From Microglena sp. YARC (Eukaryota > Chlorophyta > Chlorophyceae > Chlamydomonadales > Chlamydomonadaceae), in NCBI GenBank assembly GCA_022414725.1, contig CM039462.1, positions 10,399,766 to 10,463,765 of the forward strand: 64,000 bases of DNA. Reading direction: 5' to 3'. The notes under the pieces are model-generated. The model did no database searches and was not told the DNA's origin. It saw nothing but the letters and a program-made list of their open reading frames with translations. Within the stretch, counting starts at the first letter, position 1, and the number at the start of each line of letters is the position of its first letter. Below are positions 10,308-21,483 of this stretch, piece by piece. The translations under genes and the position numbers were made by a program.

Positions 10308-11166
10308 TAGGGCTGTCAAGGACTAAATCGCCCGGTACATTTATCGTACGTGATATAAAAGCTGACATCGTACAATATCACGATATTTCCATTTATCGCC
10401 CGACTATCGCACGATATGTAGCAAAGTGATTATCGCCTTATTATCTGATTGAAACAAACTGAAAAGATATATTGTAAAAACGATCAGCTCGGTATACCGC
10501 TCTAAACCCTATTTGGGGGGGGTCGCGGGTTCGATGCCGGCAGGCGCCATTTTGCTCGCTCGCTCGCTCGAAGACGCTCTCGAGGGCAGCACACACCATG
10601 GCAGCAGCGATAAGAGTGGTTTGTGTGATTGTCCCATTTCATGCCATGCACTGTTGGTGCCACAGGTGGAAGTGTTGTTTGAGGCTTCAGGACCTAAAGA
10701 TCTAGTGGCAGCTCCTCCTTTTAAACGTGGCAGCATGCTGGCCGTGGATCTGTAGATCTAGTGGCAGCTCCTCCTTGTTAACATAACCTCAATAAAAAAA
10801 GGGTCTGGGAGCCTGGTAGCTACAATTAAATATTACAGTATTAAATTATATAGTACAGGAAAAAAGTGCGTACACATATTATTAAGTATAAAAATAAAAT
10901 AAAAATAGTACCGGTATTAAATATCGTGAAATGTGATCGTTCTATACATCGTGATATTGTACAATATAGCATACGATAATAGAGCACGGTATTATCGTAT
11001 TTTTTATCTTCGTCAGGATTGGTTCATTCGACTTGATTTTAATTGTATGGACCTGTGGAATTTCATGTAATATCCCCATGGTCTCATACTGATTTCCAAA
11101 GAAAAGGAGAGGGCGATACGATAGTCGTACGATATTTGAAAATATTGTACGATATCGACAGCCCTA
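10308..11166. mobile_element. hAT-like non-autonomous DNA transposon (MITE)
   Basis: The ends are inverted repeats: TAGGGCTGTC at 10308 and GACAGCCCTA ending at 11166. Both subterminal regions are rich in ATCGTACG and CGATAT motifs (10330-10410 and 10925-11160), typical of hAT MITEs. Flanks GATATTTT and AATATTTG agree at 6 of 8 positions, consistent with an eroded 8-bp target-site duplication. The middle contains a doubled GATCTAGTGGCAGCTCCTCC segment (about 10700 and 10756) but no transposase. Confidence 0.6.
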
Positions 11167-12506
11167 AATATTTGGCTACCCCTGGACTTTAACATTTCAT
11201 ACATTTATGTACCGTAGCTACATAGGTTCAACAAAGAAACGTAAAGTTAAATTATCTGCATAGCACTTACTCTGGGCCCCCGTCGTTAACGATTCGTTGG
11301 GACTCTTGAACTTGAACTTGGTTACGTAGCTTCAGCCAGCAATTTGGCTGCTCGCCGTCCTTGGTAGTACAAGTAATTATAACCAGGAAATTGTAAATGC
11401 GAACAAATCACTTTTTCTTGTTTTATTCAGTTCGCTAGTGCTTGTTTTTAAACTACCTTGTCTTCCTCTATGGTTAGGCAAATCCCGATTTTACTACATG
11501 TCTTCTCCTGAGTAAAAATACATATACAGCTACGGTACATAGGTGATAGGTGCAATACGCCAATACCATTCAAACTGAATCCTCGGTGCCACTGGTTTGT
11601 GTCAGGAGACTCACCTCCTGGGGTGAATTTCCTATCATAACTGTAAGTCTTTTTTCCGCCAAGCCCCCCCTCCTGGGGGGCGGGAGCTTGCAGACTCACC
11701 CGGTTCACCGGTTGTCCGTTTGTGCGTCCGACCGACCTCCGAGACAAAGCCTGACACGTCAGCCAACTGTTTCGTAATTGACTGGCTTCAGTCCGCTCCA
11801 TTCCGCTGCCACATGTCGTTCTGATAGCCCACAGCTCCACACTCTCCGCCAATTTTCCGGGTCGCTTGCGATACTGCCTTGGTCTAGTTCGTTTTAGCCC
11901 CTCATGTAGTCATGTCATGGTTGGACAAGTCCCTGTAGCCTAGTTGGCTTACCTCCCCGCCTACCTCTGGACTGGCGTTTCGGCTAAGGTTTTGGGCCAA
12001 AACTTGAATGATCAACAGTGCTCGATGCCCCAGTCTGGGGTTTGAGTCATAACAACAACGAAGACTTACAAGACTATCTGCCCTATTGGGCAGTACTGTC
12101 TTCCTTAAGTAACAATAACAACCAAAACTCAAATTCACCAAGTTTTGTTCAGGACACTAAGGTCAATTCATCTGTCCAGGTTGACAGGGGTAGTGGTGAA
12201 AGGCACGATTGGCTAGTGGTCTGGCATGCCCCGCATTTCCAGCAGGTGCTTGCTTAGTTTGGAATTTCTCCTCCTTCATTTCTGAATCCTCGTGGGCGCT
12301 GGTTTGTATACGGAGTTCCACTTCCTTGGGCGAAAATAAACAAGTAAAAAGCAAACCGCAGAAGACATGCACAGGTACATGCACGTGGAAGTGTGAAACT
12401 GCGAACAACCCGTTAGCCCATACGCCATACGACCTCTTTCGCCGGTACAGACCGCCGAATGTTCGGTGGGCTCGCCTGCACGGCAGAAATTCTCGAATCG
12501 AAAAAT
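11167..12506. other. Intergenic region with fragments of short dispersed repeats
   Basis: No gene is recognised. A segment at about 11305-11360, with CTTGAACTTGAACTTGG then CAGCCAGCAATTTGGCTGCTC, recurs at 48158-48225. A stretch at 11574-11635 (CTGAATCCTCGGTGCCACTGGTTTG) resembles 12284-12345. An A-box-like TTGGCTAGTGGTCTGG near 12210 suggests a SINE head. Frames on both strands here are short and unconvincing. Confidence 0.5.
12501..12505 (-). terminator. Pol III terminator of tRNA-Glu
   Basis: Five consecutive T residues on the minus strand begin two bases after the tRNA discriminator base, as expected for RNA polymerase III termination. Confidence 0.7.
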
Positions 12507-12606
12507 TTCCGCCACCGAGATTCGAACTCGGGTCGCTCGGGTACAACAGCCTGAAGGGCGGAGCATATGAGAGCCGAGTATCCTAGGCCAACTAGACTAT
12601 GGCGGA
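12507..12606 (-). tRNA. tRNA-Glu(CUC) with 26-nt intron
   Basis: On the minus strand the 7-bp acceptor stem TCCGCCA/TGGCGGA pairs fully. The D-arm contains an A box, TAGTCTAGTTGG. The anticodon arm CTCGG-CTCTCAC-CCGAG has a seven-base loop with anticodon CUC. The T-arm CCGAG-TTCGAAT-CTCGG pairs fully and carries the B box. A 26-nt intron interrupts the gene between anticodon-loop positions 37 and 38, the canonical site for nuclear tRNA introns. A TTTTT terminator follows. The D-loop has one base more than usual. Fold, promoter boxes and terminator together indicate a functional gene rather than a SINE head. Confidence 0.92.
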
Positions 12607-12661
12607 ATAGATGGCGAAGAGCTCAAAATTGGGTATATAAAATTTAAGGACTTACAAAATT

Positions 12662-13025
12662 GATGGTTTCGAGCCCCGCTGCCGGAAGACGGCGGGTGGT
12701 TTCTCGAGTCCGACTTTAGGGCGGTGTTGTTTCACTGCTAGGACATGAGCCCCTTGTAATCTTTCTTTGACGGTGTTGTTTCACTGCTAGCCCCTTGTAA
12801 TCTTCTTCATTTTTTTAGGACATGAGCCCCTTGTAATATTCTTTTGACAGATAGGCTATGGACAGATAGCCCAGTCCGGAGGACGGTACGGTCCAGACCC
12901 GGTCGTTAAGGCTTCGGCGACCGAAGTTCAAGCCCCGCTGCCGGATGACGGCGGGTGGTTTCTCGAGTCCAACTTTAGGGCGGTGTTGTTTCACTGCTTG
13001 GACACGAGCCCCATGTAATCTTTTT
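12662..13025 (+). mobile_element. SINE-like family: three clustered copies
   Basis: Copies at about 12662-12766, 12771-12843 (tail only) and 12850-13025 share TTTCGAGCCCCGCTGCCGG, GACGGCGGGTGGTTTCTCGA and a tail GAGCCCCTTGTAATCTTTCT. The longest copy begins GACAGATAGCCCAGTCC and includes GAAGTTCAAGCCCC, resembling a tRNA A box and B box, so a tRNA-derived SINE is likely. No complete tRNA fold is possible. Confidence 0.5.
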
Positions 13026-13575
13026 GACAGATAGGCTATGGACTCTCTTAGCTTTTCCCCGCTGGTCTTGGTCTTTCGCTTTTCCTCACGCTTTTTATCG
13101 TGTTAGTAGTTCTGCTTAGGTTGTTAAGTGTCCTTTCTTAGTGTGCTTTTCCTTTTGACGTTTTGGCTGACGGCTTGGCCTTGTGTTTGCCTTTAGATAG
13201 GGAGTGTTAAGGCCGCCTTTTTAGAGCTCTATGCCTCTCTCCTTGTTTGTTTGGTGATTTTCCTGTGCCTTTTGTCCTTCACATCTTCTTGTAGAATCTC
13301 ACTTTTTAGGCCTCGGCAACTCTCAGCCCTTCTACAATATACGCTTAATTCGTTAGTTTCTCTCCGCCTTGGTAGTTCGCATTGCTTGTTGTCAAGCCTT
13401 TTATTTGCTCTTTCGTTCGCTTTTTTGGAGGTCACCTCCTGGACCAGGTTCTGAGGGGTATGTTGCCCAAAACCTCACTGTTATAAAACTGCCCAGCTGC
13501 CTCGGCGCTGTTCAGTCTCGGCATTGATTTTTGCTGAGTACGTAACTATATACTCTCACTTAGATTTAAGTCTGA
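13026..13575 (+). repeat. LTR-like repeat, copy A (uninterrupted)
   Basis: About 550 bp, matched in the same orientation by 14006-14160 plus 14852-15237. Shared landmarks are CTTAGCTTTTCCCCGCTGG at the start, GGAGTGTTAAGGCCGCC in the middle and, near the end, CTGTTATAAAACTG followed by GCTGTTCAGTCTCGGCATTG, which resembles a TATA box and start region. The spacing to copy B (about 430 bp internal) would fit a TRIM-type miniature LTR element. No target duplication or primer-binding site was verified. Confidence 0.45.
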
Positions 13576-13577
13576 AT

Positions 13578-13680
13578 TAGGTTCGAGCCCCGCTGCCGGA
13601 AGACGGCGGGTGGTTTCTCGAGTCCGAGTTTGGGCGGTGTTGTTTCACTGCTAGGACATGAGCCCCTTGTAATCTTTCTA
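13578..13680 (+). mobile_element. SINE-like family, fourth copy
   Basis: This matches the cluster at 12662-13025 from GGTTCGAGCCCCGCTGCCGG (a good B-box match) to the tail CCCCTTGTAATCTTTCTAGA. The 5' part of the longer copy is missing. Confidence 0.5.
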
Positions 13681-14005
13681 GATGGTTCCCAATAACAATA
13701 TCCCAGTAACAATATCCTCTCTCCCAAGTCCCAACCCTCCACATATGTTAGGGGCAGATCCTTCAATGGCCCAGGACCATTCCCCTGGCCATTTGCTTCT
13801 CTCCCAGAATGAGCTTCTTCCCCTTATCCTCCCTGACAGCTTAGATTTTTTCTTGTCCCTTTGTAGCAACTGTCTTGTTTGTGGCGGTGTAGGTGATGGG
13901 GGTAGCTTCAGTTTTCACATCTTGAGTCTCTGTTTGACTCTTGATCTGTTTGGTTGCTCTCCCGTGACCTCTCTCCTTCCTTTAGCTTGATGGTTTATTG
14001 CTAGA

Positions 14006-15237
14006 TAGGCTTTGGAATCTCTCACTCTCTTAGCTTTTCCCCGCTGGTCTTTCGCATTTCATACGCTTTTTATCTTGTTTGTAATTTTGCTAAGATTGTG
14101 AAGTGTCCTTTCTTAGCGGTGCTCTTCCTTGTGGTGTTATAGCTAACGGCATGGTCTCGTTGGTCGGCCCCCTTAGGAGAACAGACCTATGCGATACTTA
14201 CGCGATATCGTGCTGTTTTTCAAATCTTCACATCTTCACATCTTCACATCTTCAAATTTCCCAAGAACGCCGGTCAAAATTGCCGGTTAATCTGACTGGC
14301 CTGAAATCTTTCCGACTCGTGTTCGATTCCCGTCGGGGGCGGATTACCTCTGAGGGCACTTTTTCGCGTACGTATCTCAGGGTTGCGGACTGTGGACGCG
14401 GTGTTTTCATTTGTCGTTTCCCTCCTGTCCTGTGGACTCAGTCTAGGGACCTGGAGCATGTCTACGATTTCCCCTTGAAGAATTCGCTTCTTAGTGACTC
14501 TCGTAGCTCATTACATCAGCGCATTGTGCTTGACAAGGAAATCTGCTCTTCCGCACGAGTTCCTGCAGGTTGCGAAGTAGCAACTGTAGCCTCGGGAGTT
14601 GCTGCACCTGCCTCCATGGAACTTCGGGAAGTCAGTGAGCTAAGTTCATTAGCCTTACAGGCCACCAAGTTGAATAATAATGCCATGCCATGCTACATTG
14701 ATTCTTGACCCTCCCAATTTTAAATTTAACGGATAAGTAAGCAACTGCTTGTGCATCCATCACCAAGGAGGCTGCCACTGCTGCTTGACGAACATTACAC
14801 CACCCCCGGGGCCGACCTACAGGGGACCCGCCAGGGCCCCCTACTATTTTTACCTTGAGATAGGGAGTGTTCAGGCCGCCTCGCTCTTTAGAGCTCTATG
14901 CCTCTCTCCTTGTTTGTCTGGTGGATTTCATGTGCCTTTTGTCCTGTTACGTCTTCTAGTAGAATCTCGCTTATAGCCTCGGCAACTCTCAGCCCTTCTA
15001 CAATGTACACTTATTTCGCTATTTTCTCTACGCCTTGGTAGTTCGCTCTGCTTACCGGTATTTGTTAAGCTTTTTAATTTGCTTTTTCTTACGTTTTTTT
15101 GAGGTTACCTCCTGGACCAGGTTTTGAGGCGTATGTTGCCCCAACCCTCACTGTTATAAAACTGTCCAGCTGCCCCGGCGCTGTTCAGTCTCGGCATTGA
15201 TTTTTACTGAGTATATAACAATTTCCTCTCTCTAGAT
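14006..15237 (+). repeat. LTR-like repeat, copy B, interrupted
   Basis: 14006-14160 matches the first part of copy A and 14852-15237 the remainder, including GGAGTGTTCAGGCCGCC and CTGTTATAAAACTG. About 690 bp (14160-14852) interrupt it. The interrupting sequence holds a 200-codon frame that starts inside the repeat and has no recognisable domain; I do not call it a gene. Confidence 0.5.
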
Positions 15238-16202
15238 GGTAGGCAGGCTGTGCTGCTGTCCGGTCTCGGCAATGATTTTCTGGGTTTATATAATAAAGCC
15301 TCTCTCCCGATTTGTAAGCCCCAAGTCTCACATCTCCAGGCAAGAAACAAGACTTGAGAAGGAGCTCGCCAGGGTACTACGAAGCGCGCGCGGCAGCGAG
15401 GTGCCGCGCTGCCTTTTTGAGCCCCTCTGCGCGTTTCACGCAGTTTTTTCAACCCACTATGTGTTATAGACGACTTGTACGTCGTATCTAGAGTGGTAAT
15501 GAATGCACAGGTGTGAGTCCCCTCCGGGCCCTGTGCCGCCTGCTGTGCAGCACCGAGGCCAGCTATGGCCACGCGTGCCACTATGCAGGACAGATCTGTA
15601 CTGTTGCCGTCTCCTTCCGTCTTCCATATAGCCCAAGCTCCCATGCTTGGTAGTCCTCTTCACTCAATGTAACGAGCATATCCTGGAGTGTCTGCAGTCC
15701 CGACTTACGACATTAAAACTATGGGCGCAACGCGCAGTTTTTGCGCTTTTTGCACTAAAAAGCGCTGACCAATTTGACTTTTGTGCGCTTTAAGCGCTGA
15801 CCAATTTGGCAAGAAGTAGTACCCTGGAGCTCATATAACCTCTGTCCCCAACCGGTAAGGGCAGCCAAAAACATCCCCGGTGGGCCTGCTGGCACCTACA
15901 GGTACCCAGCAGTTTCTGCAACCCAGGAAGTAAATAAAAAAGCATGTGCTCTGCCAAGCATTGGTGAGCCCCAAGAGCATGCCAAAGCTTGGCACTCGGA
16001 GATACCTTCAACCCTGTCCAAGTAAACCCCTTCCAATTTTCTCGCAACTCCCTCAGGAGGGTCACAATAAAACCAAAGGTTTTATTATGAAAGTCTGTAA
16101 AAGTTCTTGAAAAAGACTCATAAAAACTAAAGGTTTAATTGTGACCTCCTAAGACCCAAGATCTAAGGAGGAGCAGACTAAGACTTTCTGGAGCAACCTA
16201 GC
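15238..16202. other. Intergenic, no gene recognised
   Basis: Low-support frames only. It contains a second CTGTCCGGTCTCGGCAATG-type segment (15255-15285), an alanine/arginine-rich GC stretch (15360-15430) and a doubled AAGCGCTGACCAATTTG motif (15763-15810). Nothing here identifies a function. Confidence 0.5.
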
Positions 16203-16473
16203 CGACTATTGAAATGAAATTGAAATTGTTACATCCGTGTAGAACCGTTACTCACAGGACGTGAAGTTAAGGACACCATAGCGTAAGCCAGAGCTAGCTA
16301 TAGTCACCGTAGGACCATCTCAGTAAAAAGAATTACCACCGATGCCTGAACGACAGGCATCGTAGCCCCATCATGCCAGTGCAGCTTAATACGGGGGTTT
16401 TTCACCCCGGTTGGGAAGCACCGGCACAATACAGCCGGCAAGACAAAACCTGAGAGGGGGGACGGTCTGTGTG

Positions 16474-17470
16474 CTAGTCCCCGGGTATCGACCCGGGGTG
16501 TGTTTCCATAAAGCGTCTGCACTGTAAAATACTCTGGAAACTAGTAATGGTGTGAGAATGGATTGTGTCCGCCAGTTTGAGGGCACAGGATCTCTGGAGT
16601 CCAAGAGTGGTCATAGAAGTCAAAAAAGAGGTAGGAATAGTACCAGTTGTACCAACGGTAATGACTTCATAGTGAACAAGGTATCCAGCCGATCGAAGGC
16701 CATTTACTAATTCAACATGTTGGCATGTTTAGTAATAAACTTAGTAGCATGATTAGTATCAGAGCAGTATCCAAGCTCAAGAACCCAGAGTTCATTATCA
16801 GACATACAGGTAGGAGAGTCTATGTCGGGTAGGACGGCAAGATCAGGTCTCATTCTCTTCCAGTCCGCTACAGTAATAGTGGAGGGGCGTAGCCAGTCAG
16901 GGAAGACGTTTGCCCAGGACCCCCCTGGGTAGGTCCTCTTCCTTGCCAGCGTCCATGATCATTCTGCGAGATCCTAGGGCTCCTGTGCAGATGGCCTTGT
17001 GGATGAGTCGCACTGCGGCGTCATGTCTCTTGATGTAGAGCCCCTTGAAAGTCCGGTGTGTGCAGCCTGCCAGGATGTGGCCCGCTCCGTCCTCACAGGT
17101 GTGGCAGATGGGGCATAGGGAGTTCGTGGGTGGGTGAGTGCTGGTAGTATAAGGAAGTTTCCAGCGGAATGCAAGTTTACGGTTCCACAGTCTACCCCAG
17201 CGGGCTTTAAGGATGTGGAATTTAGTTTTATGCTGGATAAGGGTTGAGGTCCAAAATTTGTTACTTGCTTGAGGAAGTTGGTGGGGGGTGTTTTCAGCCC
17301 AGGTGGTTGCATAAATCCCTTTAAGAGGGTGTTGACCAAGGTGGCAGCTAGTGGGTAGATTAGAGGTGATACCTTGTGTAAGGTTAGGTGCTAAAATTCT
17401 TGGGGGAATATCTCCCATGGGTGTACGAGGAGGTTGAACTGTAGGCCAGTAAACATTGTGGCGGGGGATT
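16474..17470 (-). pseudogene. LINE1 C-terminal CCHC knuckle and restriction-like endonuclease
   Basis: CPICHTCEDGAGHILAGC has the C-x2-C-x8-H-x4-C spacing typical of the knuckle before restriction-like endonucleases in R2-type LINEs. Downstream, RMRPDLAVLPD and WVLELGYCSDTNH supply the RPD...E endonuclease motif. A one-base frame change near 16712 separates this from YLVHYEVITVGTTGTIP, and the frame closes with QSILQCRRFMETHPGS and a TAG at 16474-16476. The same order occurs in LINE2. The nuclease would nick target DNA for reverse transcription (family knowledge). Confidence 0.75.
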
Positions 17471-17499
17471 TCCCCAGTGTTATCAGTAAAATTAGGATG

Positions 17500-18474
17500 T
17501 TAGTGGATGTTAGTGGCAGCAGGAGCAGCTCTGTATCTGGTGAAGAGGGCAGCTAAGTCAGTGTGGTATGTTCCTCCTTGGGTCAGTTGGTTCCATTTGG
17601 TGGGGTGGTGATTTTTAAAGTGGTCATAGTTTTGTTTAAGAGAGGTGAGCCTGTCGTTGGGAATGTGCCCAAGACAGTGACCTGTGGGGTTATAAAGATA
17701 TGAAGCGTTGGTATGTGTGTGTGTGGATTGGTCATCCAAAGTAGTTAGGATGCCTGTTTGTATAATGTAGGCGGAGGGTGGTTGAATGTCCCAGTCTGGG
17801 TGCCTGTCGTGTGTGTCGATGTGTAAAAGTTTGTGAACCAGATTATGATTGTCAGCATTAAATCCTGGGGAGATGGCCCATTGGCCTTGTTGCTGGAGGT
17901 TAGTGAGGTGGATGTCCTTCCTGGGATTGAGGTGTGTGGTTATCGGAGGAGTGGTTTTTAAGGTGTGGGTTAATTGGTCATATGCTGGTTGTCCCACCAG
18001 TTCAACAAGGTGAGCCGCATGGTGAGATTGAGGCTTCCAGTGTATGGTGGAGGTAGTGGAGGTAAGAGGTGTGCAGTGGTGGATGCTGTATCCCATGCGT
18101 GTGTAGGAGTTGATATGGTCGTTGTGCATGATGGTTGGGGCCCATTGGACGTGGACAACGGTGGTGGTGGCAAGTTTGTCGTCGTTGTAAGAGTGCTTGC
18201 CCCGCCAGCTCGTAATGTGCAGGGCTCTGTATTGAGATCCGTAAGTAAGGTGAAGCAGGCGCGCCGGAGGTGCAGGTGCGCTGCTGGCTGGGGATGTCAT
18301 GGCCTCGCGGATCCTGTCAGGGTGCGAGGTGGAGGTTATTTTATATGCGCGGTAGAATTTGGAGGAGGAGGAGTGTCGGATCCAAGATTTGCACAAGTAT
18401 TGGCGCGCTGACCAGGTGGCGTCACTGTTTGGTGTGCGTGACTGCCTGCGATCTGCGTGGGCCACGCCCACCAC
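17500..18474 (-). CDS. LINE1 connection domain between RT and C-terminus
   Basis: A 324-residue open stretch without a named domain. It is homologous to the matching part of LINE2: both share the phrase HLTNLQQQGQWA and then (H)PDWDI.PP.(A/K)Y.IQ(T/S)G. The gene piece ends next to WPTVQPPRTPMGD, which in LINE2 lies beyond the RNase H region. That is how the missing cassette is located. Confidence 0.6.
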   Translation of the reverse strand: MVGVAHADRRQSRTPNSDATWSARQYLCKSWIRHSSSSKFYRAYKITSTSHPDRIREAMTSPASSAPAPPARLLHLTYGSQYRALHITSWRGKHSYNDDKLATTTVVHVQWAPTIMHNDHINSYTRMGYSIHHCTPLTSTTSTIHWKPQSHHAAHLVELVGQPAYDQLTHTLKTTPPITTHLNPRKDIHLTNLQQQGQWAISPGFNADNHNLVHKLLHIDTHDRHPDWDIQPPSAYIIQTGILTTLDDQSTHTHTNASYLYNPTGHCLGHIPNDRLTSLKQNYDHFKNHHPTKWNQLTQGGTYHTDLAALFTRYRAAPAATNIH

Positions 18475-20600
18475 CGGTTTCCTTCCAGGTCCCCAGTGGG
18501 GTCCGCCTCGTAGTCTGCATCAGTAACGGAGGCGTGAGGTTGGTAGCGCTGGGTGAGTGGGGTGGAGGATTCGGTAGGAGCAGGAAATTTAACGTTGTCT
18601 GTCGTGTTCTGCGAAATTGCGTAGCCAGGCGCAAGTTGCCTGTGGGAGAGGGGGAGTGGGTCAGAGTGAGCGGAGTTGGAGGAATGACGGTTTGGAGGGA
18701 GGAGAGGTGTGCGGTGAGGCGGTTCGTGGATCGTTTGTGGTGTTTAGTAATTGTGTGTGAAGTAATAAGAGAGAGGTCTGTAGTGCTGATAAGATGAGTT
18801 CCCATGGGGGTGACCAGGTCGTGGTATGAGTAGATGACCAGGTCGTGAAAAGGAGTCATGAGTGAGATAGGGATTGCCTGTGGTGGAAGAGGGAGAGAGT
18901 GTATGTTAAGTTTGTCAAGAAGTTCTGTGTCATTCCAAGAAATTGTTATGTCAGATTTGTTAATAATTTCCAGCTGGCGGGCTAGGGACATATATTTAAG
19001 TTGCTTGCTGGAGAGAGAGAGAGGATCTAGAGTGGTCATGGTGAAGGTTGATTTGTCAAGAAGAGCCCTGGTGAGAATTCCCAGGTGACCTTGGTCGTTC
19101 ATGGACTGGGTGAGGGCTGTTGCAGTAATCTGAGTATATTCAGTGAGTAGAGAGGGCACCCCTAGTCCTGCCTCTGTTTTAGGGAGGTGGAGTGCTCTTG
19201 TCGGAAAGGATCTAGGAAGGGTGCAGCAGAGTTTAACTGTTTTTAATACTGCTATGTCAATGACATGAATGTCGGTTAGTGAGAAGGGAGCCACTGTCAT
19301 AGGATATTTAATAGCTGCTCTGACACATTGTGAGATTATTCGTAGACATTGGGTGGGGGTTGCCCTATTTTTAGCTTTAGTAAGGATACTCAAGCCTTTG
19401 TTGTGGATGGTTTCAATAGTAGAGTGGAGTTGAGTTTTCCAATTTAAGGTAAGTGAGATGTGAAACCCCAGGTATTTATAGGCTTGGTCTGGCGGCTGGT
19501 AGGTAGCATAGGAATTTCCTAAAGGAATTTTTTCTAGCCTTTGTTTGAGAGTGTTGTTGTGAGTAGGTTGTGAGGGGTGTGATTTGTGGAGTATGCCGCT
19601 AACCACACATTTAGTGGCATTAAGGGGAATGCCCGACCAGATACTAAAAGTTTGAACTTTACCACATTGGATGCGAAGGTCCTCTGAGCTGCCGGTTAGG
19701 ACGGCAGTGTCGTCAGCATACCCCAGGCTGCTAGTGTGGTTTTCATCTGCTGTTGTGGGGGGTAGGGATGCTGCTATGTATCCTCGTCCTCCAGAACGGA
19801 GCCATCTGTGTAGGGGTTCTAGAAAAATAATGAAGAGTAAGGGGGAGAGAGTGTCTCCCTGGATAGTGCCCCTAGTGATGGGGATAGGGGAGCCAGATGT
19901 GTTGTTGAGGAGGATATGTGTAGTAGAGAGTTTGTGTAAATTCCTTTAATTGTATCTATAGTGTCATGGGTATAGCCCAAGTTGTGCATAATGCAGAGAA
20001 GTTTTTTTTGGTGATCAATCATGTTGAAGGCAGAGCTAAAGTCAAAGTAGGCAGCATAAAGGTCCTGATGGAAGAGGGCAGCATCCTCAATGTTGTGGAG
20101 TAGGGCCAGGAGTTGTCTATAGGTACTTTTGTCTTTTCTGAAACCCTCCTGGCAGGCACTAAGAATGTGATTGGTTTCAGAGTAGGTAGTAATAGTTTTG
20201 GTAACAAGGGAGGTCCAGAGTTTGGCTACAGCATTGTTAAGGCCTATTGGCCTGTAATTTTGAGGTAAGCAGGGATCTGATTTTTTGTAGAGCATGACTG
20301 TGTGGGAGATTTTCCAGCAGTCTGGTGTTTTCTCCCAGGATCCATACTAGCTGCATGAGTTTTGTGTATGGTGAGGTGCATTTCCTGTGGGAGGCACATA
20401 AGTAGTTCATTAGGTATGCCGTCTGGGGCCTGTGGCTTTGTTGGTGGAGAGTTTCCTGATGCAGTCATCATAGGTGGTTGAGGAGGAGAGATAGGTGTAC
20501 GGGGAGGCAGTGGTTTGTATGGAGTTGGCTGGAGTTTTCAAGGTGGTATTTTGTCTGTGTGTGTTTCCCATGGAGGGGGAGTGGCATGTCGGGTATAATC
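18422..20600 (-). pseudogene. LINE1 reverse transcriptase
   Basis: Copies element RNA into DNA at the nicked target. Visible motifs: NYRPIGLNNAVAKLWTSL (RT domain 1-2), QEGFRKDKSTYRQL, AAYFDFSSAFNMIDH (domain with the first catalytic Asp), then SLGYADDTAVLTGS (catalytic YADD) and IWSGIPLNATKC. The thumb continues through YKYLGFHISLTLNWKTQL and TPTQCLRIISQCVRAAIKYP. A frame change near 19905 separates the palm halves. Alignment with LINE2 is clear throughout. Confidence 0.9.
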
Positions 20601-21483
20601 ATCTAAGATGGGTGGTGTGGGAGGTGACATAAGTTTACCCATGTGTTTGGTCAAAACTTCCAGGAGACCCTGGGTACTGGTGCTAAGTGTGTTTCGAGGA
20701 TGCGTCCAGTAGGGCAGTGGGTGTGTGTGTGTAATTTTCAGGAGAGAAAATATACCTGTGAGTTTTTGTCGTGCCTGTGTGCTGAGGCGGCGCGTCTGAA
20801 TTTCTTGATGGAGGCAGTTGCTCTCTCCTCTTTGAGTGCAGCCTGCATGTGACGTAGTTCTGTAATACTTTGTTGAATATCAGCAGTTAGAGAGAGGCAG
20901 TAGTCTGGGAGTAGTAAGTTTTGTAGGTGTTTGTTGTATTTTTAATTTTAGTGGTAGGTGAAGTATGTACCTGCCGTATGAGGTGTGCTTCTGAGCTCCA
21001 TGTATTGTTGTTGGTCAAGGTGGGTGGAGGCTGTTCGAAGTGCTTTAATGTGTTTAATATGGTAGTTAAGACGTCTGTAAGTTTTAGCAGTTTGTCTGGG
21101 CAAGAAAATGCCTGGTGTGCTAGACTTAGTGGGGCAGATGTCAGTCATGATGGAAAGAGCTTGGTGTAGAGTGATCATGAGATGATCTGCCATGCTGTTA
21201 AGAATTTTCTGGCATGGTGGCTGTGAGTTCTTGTCTAATAGATTGGATGTGTGCAGATGTTTTTTATCTTCTCCCACTAAAGTTTGTGCTATAGTCCAGG
21301 CTTTATTTTATGTTGATGTGGCTGTGTTTTGAAATTGATGGAGAAATTTATTTGAGATTGCCTCTTTGGCTTTGGCCATGTCCTGTTGCTTGAGAGGGAG
21401 TTGCAGTTGGGGTGTTGGATTGTGAGGTGGTGTGTCAAGGTTGGGAGGAGGAAAGAGAGAGGAGGTAATTTGTTGTTCCAGGG

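Noticed and set aside
14270..14345. tRNA-like stretch with GTGTTCGATTCCCGTC
   Set aside because: A B-box match is present but acceptor and anticodon stems do not pair; at most a SINE fragment.
14103..14708. 201-codon plus-strand frame
   Set aside because: It starts inside the LTR-like repeat and crosses the insertion boundary; no domain or splice support.
17974..18797. Plus-strand frames of 145-175 codons
   Set aside because: Antisense shadows of the LINE1 connection domain.
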